A DNA stretch of 64,000 nt from Anodontia alba (GCA_964016985.1 OZ024828.1:73777264-73841263), one strand, 5' to 3'; counted from the stretch's first letter, positions 33,745 to 45,350 are shown. Translations and numbers: made by a program. The notes: generated by a model not told the origin, from the sequence alone.

Positions 33745-34815
33745 GTCCTCCCCCAACCCTGCCTGAGTTGTCATTCTTGTACTTGGGACATGCTGTCTCG
33801 TCCTGTTCTACATTTCTACTAAGTATCATCAAAATATTGTGAAGGGTATTCAAATTACAGAGCGGACATGAAATCAAATTCAAATGCAAGAAGGGAGATA
33901 ACTCCAAAAGTAAGAAAGCCAGAGTTAACATTCTTGTAAGCAACATCTCGTCTCATCCTGTTCTACATTTTTATCAAGTATCATCAAAATATTCCAAAGG
34001 GTTTTTGTGTTACAGAGGGGACACAAAATCACATTCAAACAAGAAGGGGCAGTAACTCCAAAGGTAAGAAAGCCAAAGTTATCATCCATGTACATGATAT
34101 GCATCATCCTGTTGTACATCATAAATACTTTCCAAAGGGTTTTCGACTTACAGAGCTGAAACGAAATAAATGCAAAATCATTGTCAAATATAACAAAGGG
34201 AGATAACAGCAAAAGTAAGAAAAGCAGAGTTGTCATTCTTGTTCATGACACGTTATCTCATCCTGTTCTACATTTCTACCAAATACCATCAAAATATTCC
34301 GAAGGGTATTAGTCACTGAGCGGACATGAAATCAATTTCAAAAACAAAACAGAAGGAGATAACCCAAAAGTAAGAAAGCCAGAGTTATCAATCTTGTACC
34401 TGACATGTCATCTTGTCCTATTCTACATTTCTACCAAGTATCATAAAAATATTCCAAAGGGTATTCGACTTACAGAGCAGACATGAAATCAATGCACAAT
34501 CACTGTCAAATATAACAAAGGGAGATAATACCAAAAATAAAAAAGGCAGAGTTGTTATTCTTGTACGTGAATTTTCGTTTCCTCCTTTTCTACATTTTTA
34601 CCATGTACCATCAAAATTTTCTGAAGGGTATTCAAGTTACAAAGTGGACACAAAATCTACTTCAAACAAAACAAAGGGAGATAACTCCAAAAGTAAGAAA
34701 GCCAGAGTTGTCGTTCTTGTACACGACGCATCAACTTTTTCTGTTCTACATTTCTACCTAGTATTTTCAAAAAATTCCTGAGGGTATTCAAGTTACAGAG
34801 CGGCCAAGAAAAGGA
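33745..34815 (+). repeat. Seven-monomer array, about 155 bp
   Basis: Units begin at about 33763, 33922, 34076, 34229, 34383, 34550 and 34707, each with gagttgtcattcttgta, tcctgttctacatttctac and ttacagagcggacatgaaat. Long open frames on both strands (33431-33946, 33925-34236, 34413-34781) merely read the repeat. Confidence 0.8.
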
Positions 34816-34829
34816 GAGCATACAAACAT

Positions 34830-35325
34830 TGCAAAGTCCTTTGCTGATTTTTTAAAGTGTACCCTTAGTATATAGGTAGGTACATATTTTACCACAAGCT
34901 TTCCCAGTATTTTTGAAAAACCTGAGCGAACAGTGCTGTAATTAGGTCAACTACGGTATTTACAATGACAAGAAGGAAGAACACTCATTTATGATACACA
35001 TCACAGTATTTACCATTTTAAATGCTATGTTTCATAAACAACATGAAAAAAAAAATCAGATCACATTTCACAGATTTAAATAAAGGGATTACATACATGC
35101 CATAAGCTGTGGACTAAAATCTGTGAGATATGGCAAACTTTTAAGGGATATTCAACAAAATTCAGTGAGATTTTCTTAAACATCACTTTGGAGCTCCCCC
35201 AATATAGTCTAAAGTCTTTTTTTTTCATGTCTAAGCTTGTGGAAAGCCACAACGGTGTATGGTTCATGTTTATTTCTTCATAACATCTGTTGTAAAATGG
35301 TTTGAAAATTCTGTGAGATCTGAAT
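34830..35325. other. Unique DNA with a MITE-A trace
   Basis: cctgagcgaacagtgctgta (34921) is an orphan MITE-A end. Otherwise nothing recognised. Confidence 0.35.
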
Positions 35326-35329
35326 TTTT

Positions 35330-35660
35330 CATTACGAAACCACGCCTATTCAAATATATAGAAAATTTCATCTCCAAAAACTGAAAATTTTCAGATAAAA
35401 ATCTCTGATATTTTTCCTATTTCTGCTCAAAATATAGATTGTGGGTACTCGTTAGAACTGCCTCGCTGAGGTGGTTCTAATGAGTATCCACAAGGTACTC
35501 ATTAGAACTGCCTCACTGAGGCAGTTCTAACGAGTACCCACAATCTATATTTTGAGCAGAAATAAGAAAAATAATGTAGTCCCCTGTAAACCCCAGTTTT
35601 ACAATATAAAAGTGGGGTTTACAGGGGTCAAAATTATATAGGTATGTTTTCGTGATGTTA
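35330..35660. repeat. MITE-C2 copy with doubled hairpin
   Basis: Ends attacgaaaccacgcctatt and ataggtatgttttcgtgat. The centre holds two successive palindromes (gtactcgttagaactgcctc... and gtactcattagaactgcctc...) separated by acaag, where other copies have one. Confidence 0.85.
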
Positions 35661-36094
35661 TGGGCATTGCCTTCCAGATTGGCCAAATTCTGTGAGATTC
35701 TACTCACAGTGCCATAAATGGCATGTACGATTATTCAGATTAACATTTTTATGAGGTTTGCACCAATGCATACACCAGGTCCTGGAGATTCTTTTGCACA
35801 GACCAAACTGAAAGGCTCAAAGTTCTTCCACAATCCTTATTTCTCAAAAGATATATCAGCATGTTTTCCACTGAGCAATAAAATTAGTTGTGGCACTTTC
35901 ACACAAATGACTAAAATTATGCTGATGTGGTTAGAATGGTGAACAAATAAACAAAACAAAAAAAAAAAAAAAAAAAGTTTTAAGTGCCTTTTGCTCAAAC
36001 TTCTTGAGACAGGGATATAAAAGTTATATCAATTTGTCATCTGCTGAATCTGCCCAAAGAGTGGTAACGGTTAAGGAAAGTCCAAATACTCTGT

Positions 36095-36120
36095 ATATAT
36101 ATATATACAGTACAATCAGT
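36095..36120. repeat. (TA)n run
   Basis: gtatatatatatatac, a perfect short palindromic dinucleotide repeat. Confidence 0.7.
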
Positions 36121-36182
36121 GCTTAATCTAATTAGGTTCTAAAAAACTATAGCCATTGGGAGCACTGAAAACAAACACAAGA

Positions 36183-36275
36183 ATGAAAATATTCAATTTC
36201 ATCTTGTGTGCCAAATTTACTACATTAGCCATTGTGTCCTCATTGGCAATCCTCAATATTCTTCTTACAATAAAG
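36183..36275 (+). CDS. Possible first coding exon encoding a hydrophobic leader
   Basis: A plus-strand ATG opens 31 codons (MKIFNFILCAK..., then a run rich in Ile, Leu, Ala and Val ending LNILLTIK) and stops exactly at a good donor, gtaagagg. This would be a signal peptide or signal anchor on an initial exon. An AT-dinucleotide run lies about 70 bp upstream. A strong plus-strand acceptor (tagttttgtttacag) ends at 36578 and would add 13 codons before a stop. No homology is recognised; it would lie inside an intron of the minus-strand gene. Confidence 0.2.
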
Positions 36276-36279
36276 GTAA

Positions 36280-36780
36280 GAGGTTATAACAGAAAAGATA
36301 AAATGAAGTTTAAAGTTTGAAAACAAATTAACTTATACTTTTTATGAATTGCCATCATAAAAGACTCTTATACAAACAAAACAAGATCAAATTTGATGAG
36401 AAACAGATTAATAAGTATAAACCAATGGTCAAAAACTTATTATTGAAATACAGTACAACAATGAAACTATTTTTGTAGGCTCAAAGATCCCAGAGGGCTT
36501 AAAAACATAAACTACACTATAAATTAAAGTACAAGTAAACAGTGATGAATGTTTTCCGACATGTAGTTTTGTTTACAGTCTGCATTTTGTTTGGGACAGC
36601 TGAGGCTGGCGGGCCCATGATTTGCAAGGAAGCATGAATTTTCCTCTCTTTAACACAACAAAGACAGGTCACTACATGACAAAAATCAGCTGGCCATAGA
36701 GAGCCCAGCTTGCATCATAGTTTCAGAGTAGGCATCTTTTTTTACAGCCAGATAGAATGATTATGTTTCTTATTTCTCCA
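36280..36780. other. Unique DNA
   Basis: No repeats recognised. A strong plus-strand acceptor ends at 36578; it could partner the candidate exon at 36183-36275. Confidence 0.35.
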
Positions 36781-36789
36781 TTAAACATT

Positions 36790-37170
36790 TCTCCAGGAAA
36801 ATGTATGTTGTGGAACCTTTCAGGATTATAAGAATTGCTTCAATTAGGCAATGAATCAGAAAAATATTTACCTCCATACTGGTTATTCCATCATGAAAAC
36901 ATACCTATATAATTTTGACCTCCTTAACCCCCACTTTTATTTAGTAAAACTGGGGTTTATTTACAGGAGTATACATTATTTTTCTTATTCCTGCTCAAAG
37001 ACATAGATTGTGGGTACTTGTTAGAACCACCTTGGCGAGGTGGTTCTGACAAGTATCCACTTTCTATGTTTTGAGCAGAAATATGAAAAACAGATTTTTT
37101 TCCCCTGAAAACTTTCAGTTTTTGGTGGTGAAATTTTCAAAATATTTGCATATATCGCAATGCAAAGCAT
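36790..37170. repeat. MITE-C1 half followed by a MITE-C2 copy
   Basis: tccaggaaaatgtatgttgt (36792) starts a decayed C1. From 36890 a C2 copy runs with hairpin atagattgtgggtacttgtt / gacaagtatccactttctat and a truncated right end. Confidence 0.65.
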
Positions 37171-37194
37171 AGTATTCATTTCACCTGTAACCCT

Positions 37195-37400
37195 CTCTGG
37201 GCAAAATTAGCAGACAACAAATGGATATTTTACTTGTTTCCACCCCCTCCCCCCTTCCCCTACAAATATAGGGCTAAGTCTTAAGGAGACAATTTGCATG
37301 AAAACTTTGCATGAATTATCAAGGGCTATTTTCTGGTAAAAATAAGAAAAATATATTTCAAAATGTCATCTGCTGAAATTTTTACCTAGAATGCTATGTG
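37195..37400. repeat. MITE-D copy, left arm lost
   Basis: Edges tctctgggcaaaattagcag and tgctgaaatttttacctagaatg; the left arm is replaced by a C-rich run (caccccctccccccttcccc). Confidence 0.6.
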
Positions 37401-37553
37401 TTCATATGGAAAACCAGGACAAGTATTCATAACAGCAAGCATCCTTTTACAAACCAATTTCCCTTCAGGGAAAAAATCATAGCCTATAGTGATAAAATGT
37501 TTTGTCACAGCACTGCTATAATCATCCTAAATATTCAAACATCTTACCATAAT

Positions 37554-37860
37554 TGTTTGTTTGTATTGAGGTTTTACGGCCCAGTCAACCCAATGGGGTC
37601 ATGTCCAGCGCAGCCAGTTTACCTAACCACACGTTTACTGGGCAGGTTTAGTCCTCTAAGCGGTTAACCAGTATTGTGCACATTCTTTCGCCAGAAACTG
37701 ACAACTGCCCTTCTTGAATCAGCGGAAGGGAGAGAATGACTGTAGAAAATATTTCATTATCAATCTCCATGAAAGAATGTTGCCGACCTCGGCGGGGGTT
37801 GAACCCGCGGCCTCCTAGTCTCCCGTTGGACGGCACATCTAATTGAGCCACCGAGGCCAG
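37554..37860 (-). repeat. Full-length SINE-1 with 14-bp TSD
   Basis: Duplication catcttaccataat (37540-37553 and 37861-37874). Minus-strand tRNA-like head with A box (ggtggctcaattagatg) and B box (gcgggttcaaccccc), then the body (ccttccgctgattcaagaag) and a 3' end with caaac repeats. The apparent 71-codon frame across the head is not a gene. Pol III promoter boxes look intact. Confidence 0.88.
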
Positions 37861-37924
37861 CATCTTACCATAATACTTGAATTTGAAAACACTGACATAG
37901 ATTTAGTGGGCATCAGGTAAATAT

Positions 37925-38045
37925 TTTTCTAATTTCTCCATAAAACATATGTTGTGGGTGCTCATTAGAAGTGCCTCGCTAGGGGCTTCTAATGAGTACC
38001 CACAACATATGTTTATAAATGTGGAGTTATAAGAAAATATCAATA
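37925..38045. repeat. MITE-C1 copy
   Basis: taaaacatatgttgtgggtg / cacccacaacatatgttta style arms with inner cattagaagtgcctcg. Right edge tatcaagagctatg. Confidence 0.75.
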
Positions 38046-38234
38046 CTTTCCGACTGAAAAAAGCATCTTATCAAGAGCTATGCATTGATTAGTCTATCAA
38101 CCATCTGATATGCCACAAAAGTGCTGATGAAACAGCAAACAGTAGGTCTTAGTTCCTCCTTAGCTGTAGTACAAGCTAAACCTAAACTGTTTACCAGTGT
38201 GATTTTGTCCAAATATTTAGAGTATTATATTTAC

Positions 38235-38595
38235 CATACTGAGACACTGTAATTCCTTACTATGCTTCTTTTTGAACAACTCCAGTTGACTTCCTGTAGA
38301 TGTGTCTAAAAATAACTGGATAACTGGCAAACTGTGGAGCCCTAATCAAATGCCATATTCTGCAATTTTTTCAACCAAAAAGTATCTTTATTTTTCTTAT
38401 TTCTCAACAAAAACGTATGTTGTGGGTACTCATTAGAAATGCCTCACTGAGGCACTTCTAATGAGTACCCACAACATATGTTTTTGTTGAGAAATAAGAA
38501 AACTATTTGCCTGATACCCTTTCTTATCTAGACCTATGGGATCTACACCGTCTGCTTCGGCTTGTCTGTCCCAGTACTAATAGTTATTATCCTTG
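38235..38595 (-). repeat. MITE-A copy with a MITE-C1 inserted in its loop
   Basis: The left half ends ccatattctgcaattttttc (38372). MITE-C1 occupies about 38373-38538 (hairpin tatgttgtgggtactcatta and its complement). The right half resumes atctacaccgtctgcttc and ends cagtactaatagttatta. Confidence 0.75.
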
Positions 38596-38689
38596 ATAAT
38601 AAAAATCGGCTCCTCTTGGAACTCCTCAGGAAATCCAATTTTTCAAACAGACAATTTCAAAAACAGATGAATAAATACAATTTTTTTCT

Positions 38690-39235
38690 GAAATATTGGA
38701 ATGTCTTAACTTCTTACCATACCTGTCCTAAAATTTGGGCAAGTCCCTTTTACTATCTGATGATGTGATTAAGAAGACCTGTGGCCAGACAGGATAGCTT
38801 GTCTGAACTCACGCTTGTCAACAAATAAAAAAATAATGAGGTCCTAAAAACTTTGATGTAAAATTTTAGTATGAAAATTCTAGGTCTGTGACCTTGATCT
38901 TGACATGACCTAGGGTGGTGGAGATGGTAGGTACTGCACAAAATATTGGACCAATATGTATAATCATACCAAAGATGAATCAAATCGGTGATAAGGTTAG
39001 GAAATAATGAGGTCTTAAAAACTTTAACGAAAACTTTAACATTTGTGGACGTTGGCGCCAGCGCCGCAGGTAGTACAATATCTCTCCGTGAACATTGTTC
39101 AGGCGAGCTAATAAAAACTGCTAGATAAGTGTCAAACAGTGTAGAGCCTGATCAGATGCCACATTCTCCAGAGTTTAATCTGATGCTTCAACCTGTCTGT
39201 CCCGGTACAAAGGGTAAATACACCCCAAAAGCAAA
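38690..39235 (-). repeat. MITE-A copy split by a hairpin-ended element
   Basis: Left part to gatgatgtgatta (38770), right part from aaactgctagataagtgtc (39114). Other copies read gatgtgtctaaaaactgctg, so the junction sequence is known. Confidence 0.75.
38771..39113 (+). mobile_element. Short hairpin-ended element (343 bp) without arrays
   Basis: 5' hairpin cctgtggccagacagg followed by atagcttgtctga; 3' gttcaggcgagctaat. Interior text (aggtctgtgaccttgatctt, ttggcgccagcgccgc) recurs at 45960-46378 and 58740-58990. Inserted in a MITE-A with no obvious target duplication. Confidence 0.7.
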
Positions 39236-40085
39236 CAGGCTCCACCAGTATTAATTATAGCATCCAATAATGAGGTCAGGGATATGTCACCAAAGCTGTT
39301 TCTGACAGCTTAGATTTAGCATACTGAATGAATCTATCATATCAGCAGCCAACATTTGAAATTACTTTGCTGAAAATAAAGCTTGGAGCATAATTCTGGA
39401 AGCATATTTTGATGATGGCAAGCAGTATAAACCTTTAAAGTATCAAGCAAAATTTAAAGCAGATGACCTTTTTTTTTCTTTTTTTTTTTTCAGAAGAAAT
39501 GTCTTCACATTTCATGTGAATCATCTGCTAGCACAAAATTTCTCAATTTTGACTGGTGATTTAAGGTTTAAACAAGAAGCATCTTTACAAAAGAAGATAA
39601 GGGAATAGCAGATAATTTTTGCAATTAGGATAAGGTATAAGAACTCATGGATGACTTGGATGAGGTTACGCAAACTACCAAATTATGGTGAGACTGATCA
39701 CTCAATGCACACAAACATACCCTTGACAACCAAAAATGTTAAACAGAGATAAATGGCAGGTGTACTTTGGTTTAGCTCACTGAAACCTTACATGCCACTG
39801 TATAATTTAATCATGTAAAAAGCACACTAGTACAATCAAAAATATGGGAAAAAGTAATTTTACCAAATAGTTAATTCTTTCTTCTGTAGTTCCATTTCAT
39901 ATTTTAATACCATTTATAGCAATGTTACTAACCAGATATCAAACATCCCAAAACACTGAATTTAGTTAAGAGTAAGAGAGTCAACTTTAATAATATGAAA
40001 AATAATGTTTTACACAAAATATGAATAGCTCAAGATAAACAGTAAAATTCCACTATAAGACCACTAGAAAATAAGACAACTCCAC
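39236..40085. other. Mostly unique DNA, one MITE-D variant
   Basis: A MITE-D variant lies at 39445-39575 (tttcatgtgaatcatctgc). The stretch ataaagcttggagcataatt to gatggcaagcagt (39370-39430) recurs at 40488-40550, a short dispersed duplicate. Confidence 0.5.
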
Positions 40086-40087
40086 TA

Positions 40088-40278
40088 TTAACCCTTGTCA
40101 TACTGAATGAAAAAAGAGACCATGCCTACTTCCATTTTTCAGCCAATCAGATTACTTGAACCAGGTTGTCAATACAAATTCACACACTTAATGGCAGAAG
40201 GCAACAGAAGCCAAGTGATCTGGATCTACTCTGTTTGTAAAGAAAGGGTATATCCGGGTTCAGCAGGACTAGGGTTAA
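40088..40278. repeat. MITE-B copy
   Basis: Ends ttaacccttgtcatactgaa and ttcagcaggactagggttaa. Central palindrome reduced to gccaagtgatctggatctac. Confidence 0.8.
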
Positions 40279-40639
40279 GACCAGCTTTTGCCAGTCCCAC
40301 ATGGGATTTTTCTTATTATTCTATAAATTAAATATTAAGAAGGCCCCACTTGTATGACCACTTTTAGGCAGTACCAAAGTTGGTCTTCATAGTATGTTTT
40401 CCATACAGCTATTTATATTCATGGGTCAGCGAATGATTTTAACTGACTTCATCTAATAACTTTGCTTTTTTTTTCTTCTTTTTTTCGAAAATAAAGCTTA
40501 ATACATAATTCTGGAAACACATTTTATCAATGTCAAGCAGTGAAGTATGAATTATGCATACAACAGTATTGTCTGCCCAGCATCATTGCAGACGACATTC
40601 CAAACAACATATTTTAATTCTGTCAGAAAGAGCTGTTAA

Positions 40640-40895
40640 GGTGATGTTGAGCCTTTAATCTACTCATTTTTCCTGGGTAGACTCCGTTCTCTAAGTGGTA
40701 ACCAGTACTTGTGCATATACCTTCGCCAGAAGTAACAACTGTCCTTCTTGATTCAGTGGAAAAGCAGAATAATGGTAGAAATGATTTCATGATTAATCTC
40801 TATGAAAATTATGAGGCCAAGTTGGGATTTGAATTTGCAGCCTCTGGATCTGTAGTCAGACAAGCTACGGGCTGCAGTATGGAGCTTGGCTCTCT
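40640..40895 (-). repeat. SINE-1 copy, diverged
   Basis: Body (gttctctaagtggtaaccag, ttgattcagtggaaaagcag) and head (B-box-like gcaaattcaaatccc, then tgtctgactacagatccag) on the minus strand. Confidence 0.6.
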
Positions 40896-41064
40896 CAAGA
40901 TGGGCATAAAAATTAAATCAAAAAGATAGATTAAGATATTTTGGTAACACATCAAATTGTAAAGCTTTTACTTGAACTGCAAAACAGCTTAATGTAGATT
41001 ATCTGTAAATAGCTTGCTCACCTATCGAAAAGAAGAAAATACATGTGTTGTCTCCAATATTAAC

Positions 41065-41282
41065 ATTTAGCATGCTCTGGCCGATTCAGCAGCTGACAAA
41101 CTAATGATACATGTATTTTCATTAACTTTCAAAAAAAAAAGTAAGATTTGACATTTTATGCAAATTGTCTCCTCAGGAGACAATTTGCATGAAATGTCAA
41201 ATCTTATTTTCTGGGATAAGCAAGAAAAATATTTCAAAATGTCATCTGCTGAAATTATTACCCAGCATGCTCAGTGTTAATT
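41065..41282. repeat. MITE-D copy, well preserved
   Basis: Perfect arms gacattttatgcaaattgtc / gacaatttgcatgaaatgtc around tcctcagga; edges tttagcatgctctggccgat and acccagcatgctcagtgttaa. Confidence 0.85.
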
Positions 41283-41509
41283 TTCTTCTTAAATGTCATA
41301 AAATAATACTGATTATTGGCATGTTTTGTACCATTATGAAGATTTATAAATCCTTGCACAATGGGAGCACGAGGCAAATGAATTTTCATGAGCATGTCTT
41401 TGAATATGTGTGATGAATAATCTGTCTTAACAAGCAAACTAGTTATTCATTACAATTTTTTATCCTGCTGTTATAAAGTTTTTGTTTTGTTATAAATAAA
41501 AATTATGTT

Positions 41510-41722
41510 TAAACCCTTAAAGTACTAAGCAAAATTGTAGCAGACTACATTCTATTTTTTTTTAATTAATTTTACAATAAAAAAGACTTGGCATTTCATG
41601 TGAATCATCTGCCAGATAGATGATTCACATGAAATGCCAAGACTTCTTTTCTATGAAAAATGCACATACAAAAATCAAAATGCTGTCTGCCGCAGTTGCG
41701 ATTAGGACTTTACAGATTAAAT
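41510..41722. repeat. MITE-D variant
   Basis: Perfect arms cttggcatttcatgtgaatc and complement around atctgccagataga; left edge cccttaaagtactaagcaaa. Confidence 0.8.
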
Positions 41723-41767
41723 TTAGTATCTCTATAAATCATAAACATTATTATACTGTGAACATAA

Positions 41768-42050
41768 CATCACGAAAACATGCCTATACAATTTTGACCC
41801 CCTTGAACCCCACTTTTATATAGTAAAACTTGGGTTGACAGGGGTATACATTATTTTTCTTATTTCTGCTCAAAAACATAGATTGTGGGTATTCGTTAGA
41901 ACTGCCTCGACGAGGCGGTTCTAACGAGTACCCACAATCTATGTTTGGAGCAGAAATATGAAAAATGTCAGAATTTTTTATCTGAAAATTTTCAATTTTT
42001 GGTGGTGAAATTTTCAACATATTTGAATAGTCGTGTTTTCGTAATGAGAT
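41768..42050. repeat. MITE-C2 copy
   Basis: Ends catcacgaaaacatgcctat and tagtcgtgttttcgtaatga; central hairpin tgcctcgacgaggc with perfect arms. Confidence 0.85.
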
Positions 42051-42139
42051 CACAGCAAGAACATTCTATGTTTATTTTCCAGAAAAAATATTTGTTGTGC
42101 CTAATGGTTTATGAGAACAACAAAGGCTATGATCAGCCA

Positions 42140-42385
42140 CTTGCAACAGGTACAATCTCAGGGGGGCCTCCTTTGATGATGATTATGATGATGCTGATAA
42201 TGATGATGATGAAGTTGACAATTTGGTGTTATACATCCCTTTCAAAATTATTTGTCAGACCAAGATGACAGAAGGGTGATAGTGCAATAAACCATACAGC
42301 CATGAGCTCCGGTGGGAGTCAAACCTAGAAACTTGTGATCCCAAATCAGCAGTGCTACCTACTTGGCCACCTGGATGCTTCAGGG
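42140..42385 (-). repeat. Another tRNA-derived SINE (tentative)
   Basis: Minus-strand head-like text with A-box-like ggtggccaagtaggtagc and B-box-like taggtttgactcc; a (GAT)n run at 42175-42213. Confidence 0.5.
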
Positions 42386-42520
42386 CCTTCTTTGTCTTCA
42401 TATTCTACAGTATCTAATGATTCTGTAAACGGACAATGAAGACTGAAGGACCTGATAAAAAAAATATGGAACTTTGTTATCAGCATATGACATAAGGGTA
42501 ATTTTGTGGCACATTTTACC

Positions 42521-42733
42521 TTAACCTTTGTCATGCTGAACAAATTAAGAAGCCACGCCCACTTCCAATTTCAGCCAATCAGATTACTTGAAACTGGATT
42601 TTGATAAAAATTCATATACTTAATGACAAACAGTGCAGATCTAGATCAGTTGGCTTCTAGAGAAGCCAACTGATTTGGATCTACACTATTTGCAAAGTCA
42701 GAATATATCCGAGTTCAGCAGGATAAGGGTTAA
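42521..42733. repeat. MITE-B copy
   Basis: Ends ttaacctttgtcatgctgaa and ttcagcaggataagggttaa; palindrome gatcagttggcttctagaga / agccaactgatttggatc. Confidence 0.88.
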
Positions 42734-42912
42734 TGAGACTGGATACACTAGGTAGATTTTCTGTGAATTTATTCACTTTTGTGACTTCCTGTTTGCATTC
42801 CTGCATATCAAGTCCCTTTTGAAAGGAGGTCTGCTCTAAAAGGAAACGCTTTTTCAGAAGGGAAGCAAAAACAACTCTGACATTGCCGCCCCTAATAGAG
42901 TATCCATTACCC

Positions 42913-43125
42913 TTAACCCTTGTCCTGCTGAACCTGGATATACCCTGCCTTTGCAAACAGTGTGATCCAGATCAGTTGGCTTCTGAAGAAGCCAACTGAT
43001 CTGGATCTGCACTGTTTGTCATCAAGTATGTAAATTTATAGCAATCATCCAGATCAAGTAATCCGATTGGCTGAAAATTAGAAGTGGGTGTGGCATCTTA
43101 ATTCATTCAGCAGGACAAGGGTTAA
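42913..43125. repeat. MITE-B copy
   Basis: Ends ttaacccttgtcctgctgaa and ttcagcaggacaagggttaa; near-perfect palindrome gatcagttggcttctgaaga and mirror. 213 bp, close to the family consensus. Confidence 0.9.
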
Positions 43126-43234
43126 GATGTCCATGATATCTTAAACACAGTGTCAGTGCTATCAGTGGTCTACTCTTTGAAGTTCTGCTGTATGCATTTA
43201 TTTTGTTTGTTTTCTTTTTCAATCACGACCATAA

Positions 43235-43530
43235 TAACTTTGATGACAATAATTTGGTGTTTTATGTGGCTTTCAGCATTACTGAAAGGCTCCATATTCC
43301 TCAAAAATAGACATTTTTCATCCAAGAAAGGAGAAATAAATTGATATATGGTATTAATACAATCATTAAATGTGACATCTGACAGCCTGTAAAATTTCAA
43401 TTAGTCTTTGTCATATCGAGACAAAGATGGGATGATATTGGATGGCCCTGTAAATGAAGTACACTACAGTGGCATTAAAACCCAGGACCGCTTGATCCAA
43501 AGTCAAGAGCACAAACTGCTAGGCCACATT
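43235..43530 (-). repeat. Decayed SINE-like repeat
   Basis: B-box-like gcggtcctgggttttaat and a gcctagcagtttgtgctc segment on the minus strand. The start (tgacaataatttggtgtttt) also occurs at 42219-42240 in the previous SINE-like copy. Confidence 0.45.
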
Positions 43531-43544
43531 GACGATTCATCGTA

Positions 43545-43680
43545 TGGTAAATATCCTAAATTTTGTACACAAAGTTATTGACAAAATGGCATATGCAAAC
43601 AGTGCAGACGCTGATCAGGAGCAGTCTGATCTGAGTCTACATTGTTTGCCCTTCCACTAAGTATTCTATGACACAATTGC
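43545..43680. repeat. MITE-A variant
   Basis: gcaaacagtgcagacgctgat / ctgatctgagtctacattgtttgc hairpin, left edge tatggtaaatatcctaaattt. Confidence 0.55.
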
Positions 43681-43711
43681 ATAAAAAGCAAAATTAAGGC
43701 CAAAATAGTAT

Positions 43712-45350
43712 GAAACAACAGGGCCAAGATGGCCCTGTATCGCTCACCTGATTATCAGACAAGTTTGAGTCAACTGGCCTTTCAGTTCAACAGAAGTTTA
43801 ATATTGATTTTCAAGATGGCTGCCACCTTGGATTTCCAATCAGAACAATTTTAGCTGCTTTTCACCTACAAGTCACCTTCCAATGAAGTTTGAGTCAGTT
43901 GCCCCTTTGGTTCAGGAGAAAAAGTTCAACAGATTTTCAACATCGCTGCTAGGGCGACCATCTTGGATTTCCGATCAGACTGATTTTAGCTATTCTTGAT
44001 CTAGAAGTCACCCTGATACTTTCTATCAAATTTCAAGTCAATGGGTCTTTCTATTCAGGAGAAGAAATACAAGATATATTTTTAAGATTGCAACTGTGGC
44101 TGCCATCTTGTATTTCTGTAGAAAGATTTTAGCTATTTTTTTATCTACAAATCACCTCCATGATTCTTACCAAGTTTCAAGTCAAAAATGGCCTTTCAGG
44201 AGGAGAAGCGAAAAATAGACTTTCAAGATGGCCACCATGGCAGCCAGCTTGGATTTCTGATCAGAAAAATTTTAGCTATTTTTGATCTACCAGTCTCACC
44301 TATGCTACCTACCAAGTTTCAAGTCAGCTGGCCTTTCGGTTCAGGAGAAGAAGCGGAAAATAGATTTTCAAGATGGCCGCCAAGTTTCGAGTCTTGGATT
44401 TCCAATCGAAACAATTTTAGCTATTTTTGATCTACAAGTGTTTGATGCTTCTTATCAAGGTTCGAGTCAGTTGGTCTTTCGGTTCAGGAGAAGTGAAAAA
44501 TAGATTTTAAAGATGGCAGATTTCCAATAGGAATGATTTTATTTTTTGGATCTACAAGTCACCTGATGCTTCCTACCAAGTTTCGAGTCAATTGGCCTTT
44601 CAGTTCAGGAGAAGAAGTGAAAAATAGATTTTCTGCTATGGTGGCCATCTTGGATTTTCTTTTGGAATGATTTTAGTTATTTTTGATCCAAACGTCACCC
44701 TACGATTCCTACCAAGTTGGCCTTTCGATTCAGGAGAAGAAGGGAAAAATAGATTTTCAAGACGGCCACCATGGCGGCCATCTTGGATTTCCAATAGGAA
44801 CAATTATAGCTATTTTTGATCTACAAGTCACCCCGATGCTTCCTACCAAGTTTCAAATCAATTAGCCTTTCGGTTCCGGAGAAAAAGCGAAAAATAGATT
44901 TTCATCTTGGATTTCTGATCTGAACGATTTTAGCTATTTTTGATCTACAAGTCACCCCGATGCTCCCTACCAAGTTTCGAGTCAACTGGCCTTTTGGTTC
45001 AGGAGAAGAAGCAAAAAATAGAGATTTCAAGATGGCCACTATGGTGGCCATCTTGGATTTCCCATCAAAAGGATTTTAACTATTTATAATCTACAAGTTA
45101 CCACTATGCTTCCTACCAAGTTTCTAGTCAATCGGCGGCCATCTTGGAGTTCCTCTCGAAATGATTTTAGCTGTTTTTTATCTACAAGTCACCCTAATGC
45201 TTCTTACCAAGTTTCGAGTCAATTGGCTCAGGGGTGTAGGGGGAGTAAGCTTTTAAAGCAATTGTTGACGCAGAATGATACACAACAGAAGACGAATATT
45301 AACTGACCACAATAGCTCACCTTGAGCACTTTGTGCTCAGATGAGCTAAT
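43712..45350 (+). repeat. Hairpin-ended array element, about 125-147-bp monomers
   Basis: 5' hairpin agggccaagatggccct followed by gtatcgctcacctga. About eleven monomers (aagatggccgccatcttgg, tttagctatttttgatctac, ttcctaccaagtttcgagtc). The 3' hairpin (agctcaccttgagcac / gtgctcagatgagct) ends in taatag. Non-coding; the open frames at 44188-44865 read the repeat. Confidence 0.85.

Noticed and set aside
33431..34781. Open frames of 103-171 codons on both strands
   Set aside because: They coincide with the 155-bp monomer array and AT-rich flanks; no conserved domain.
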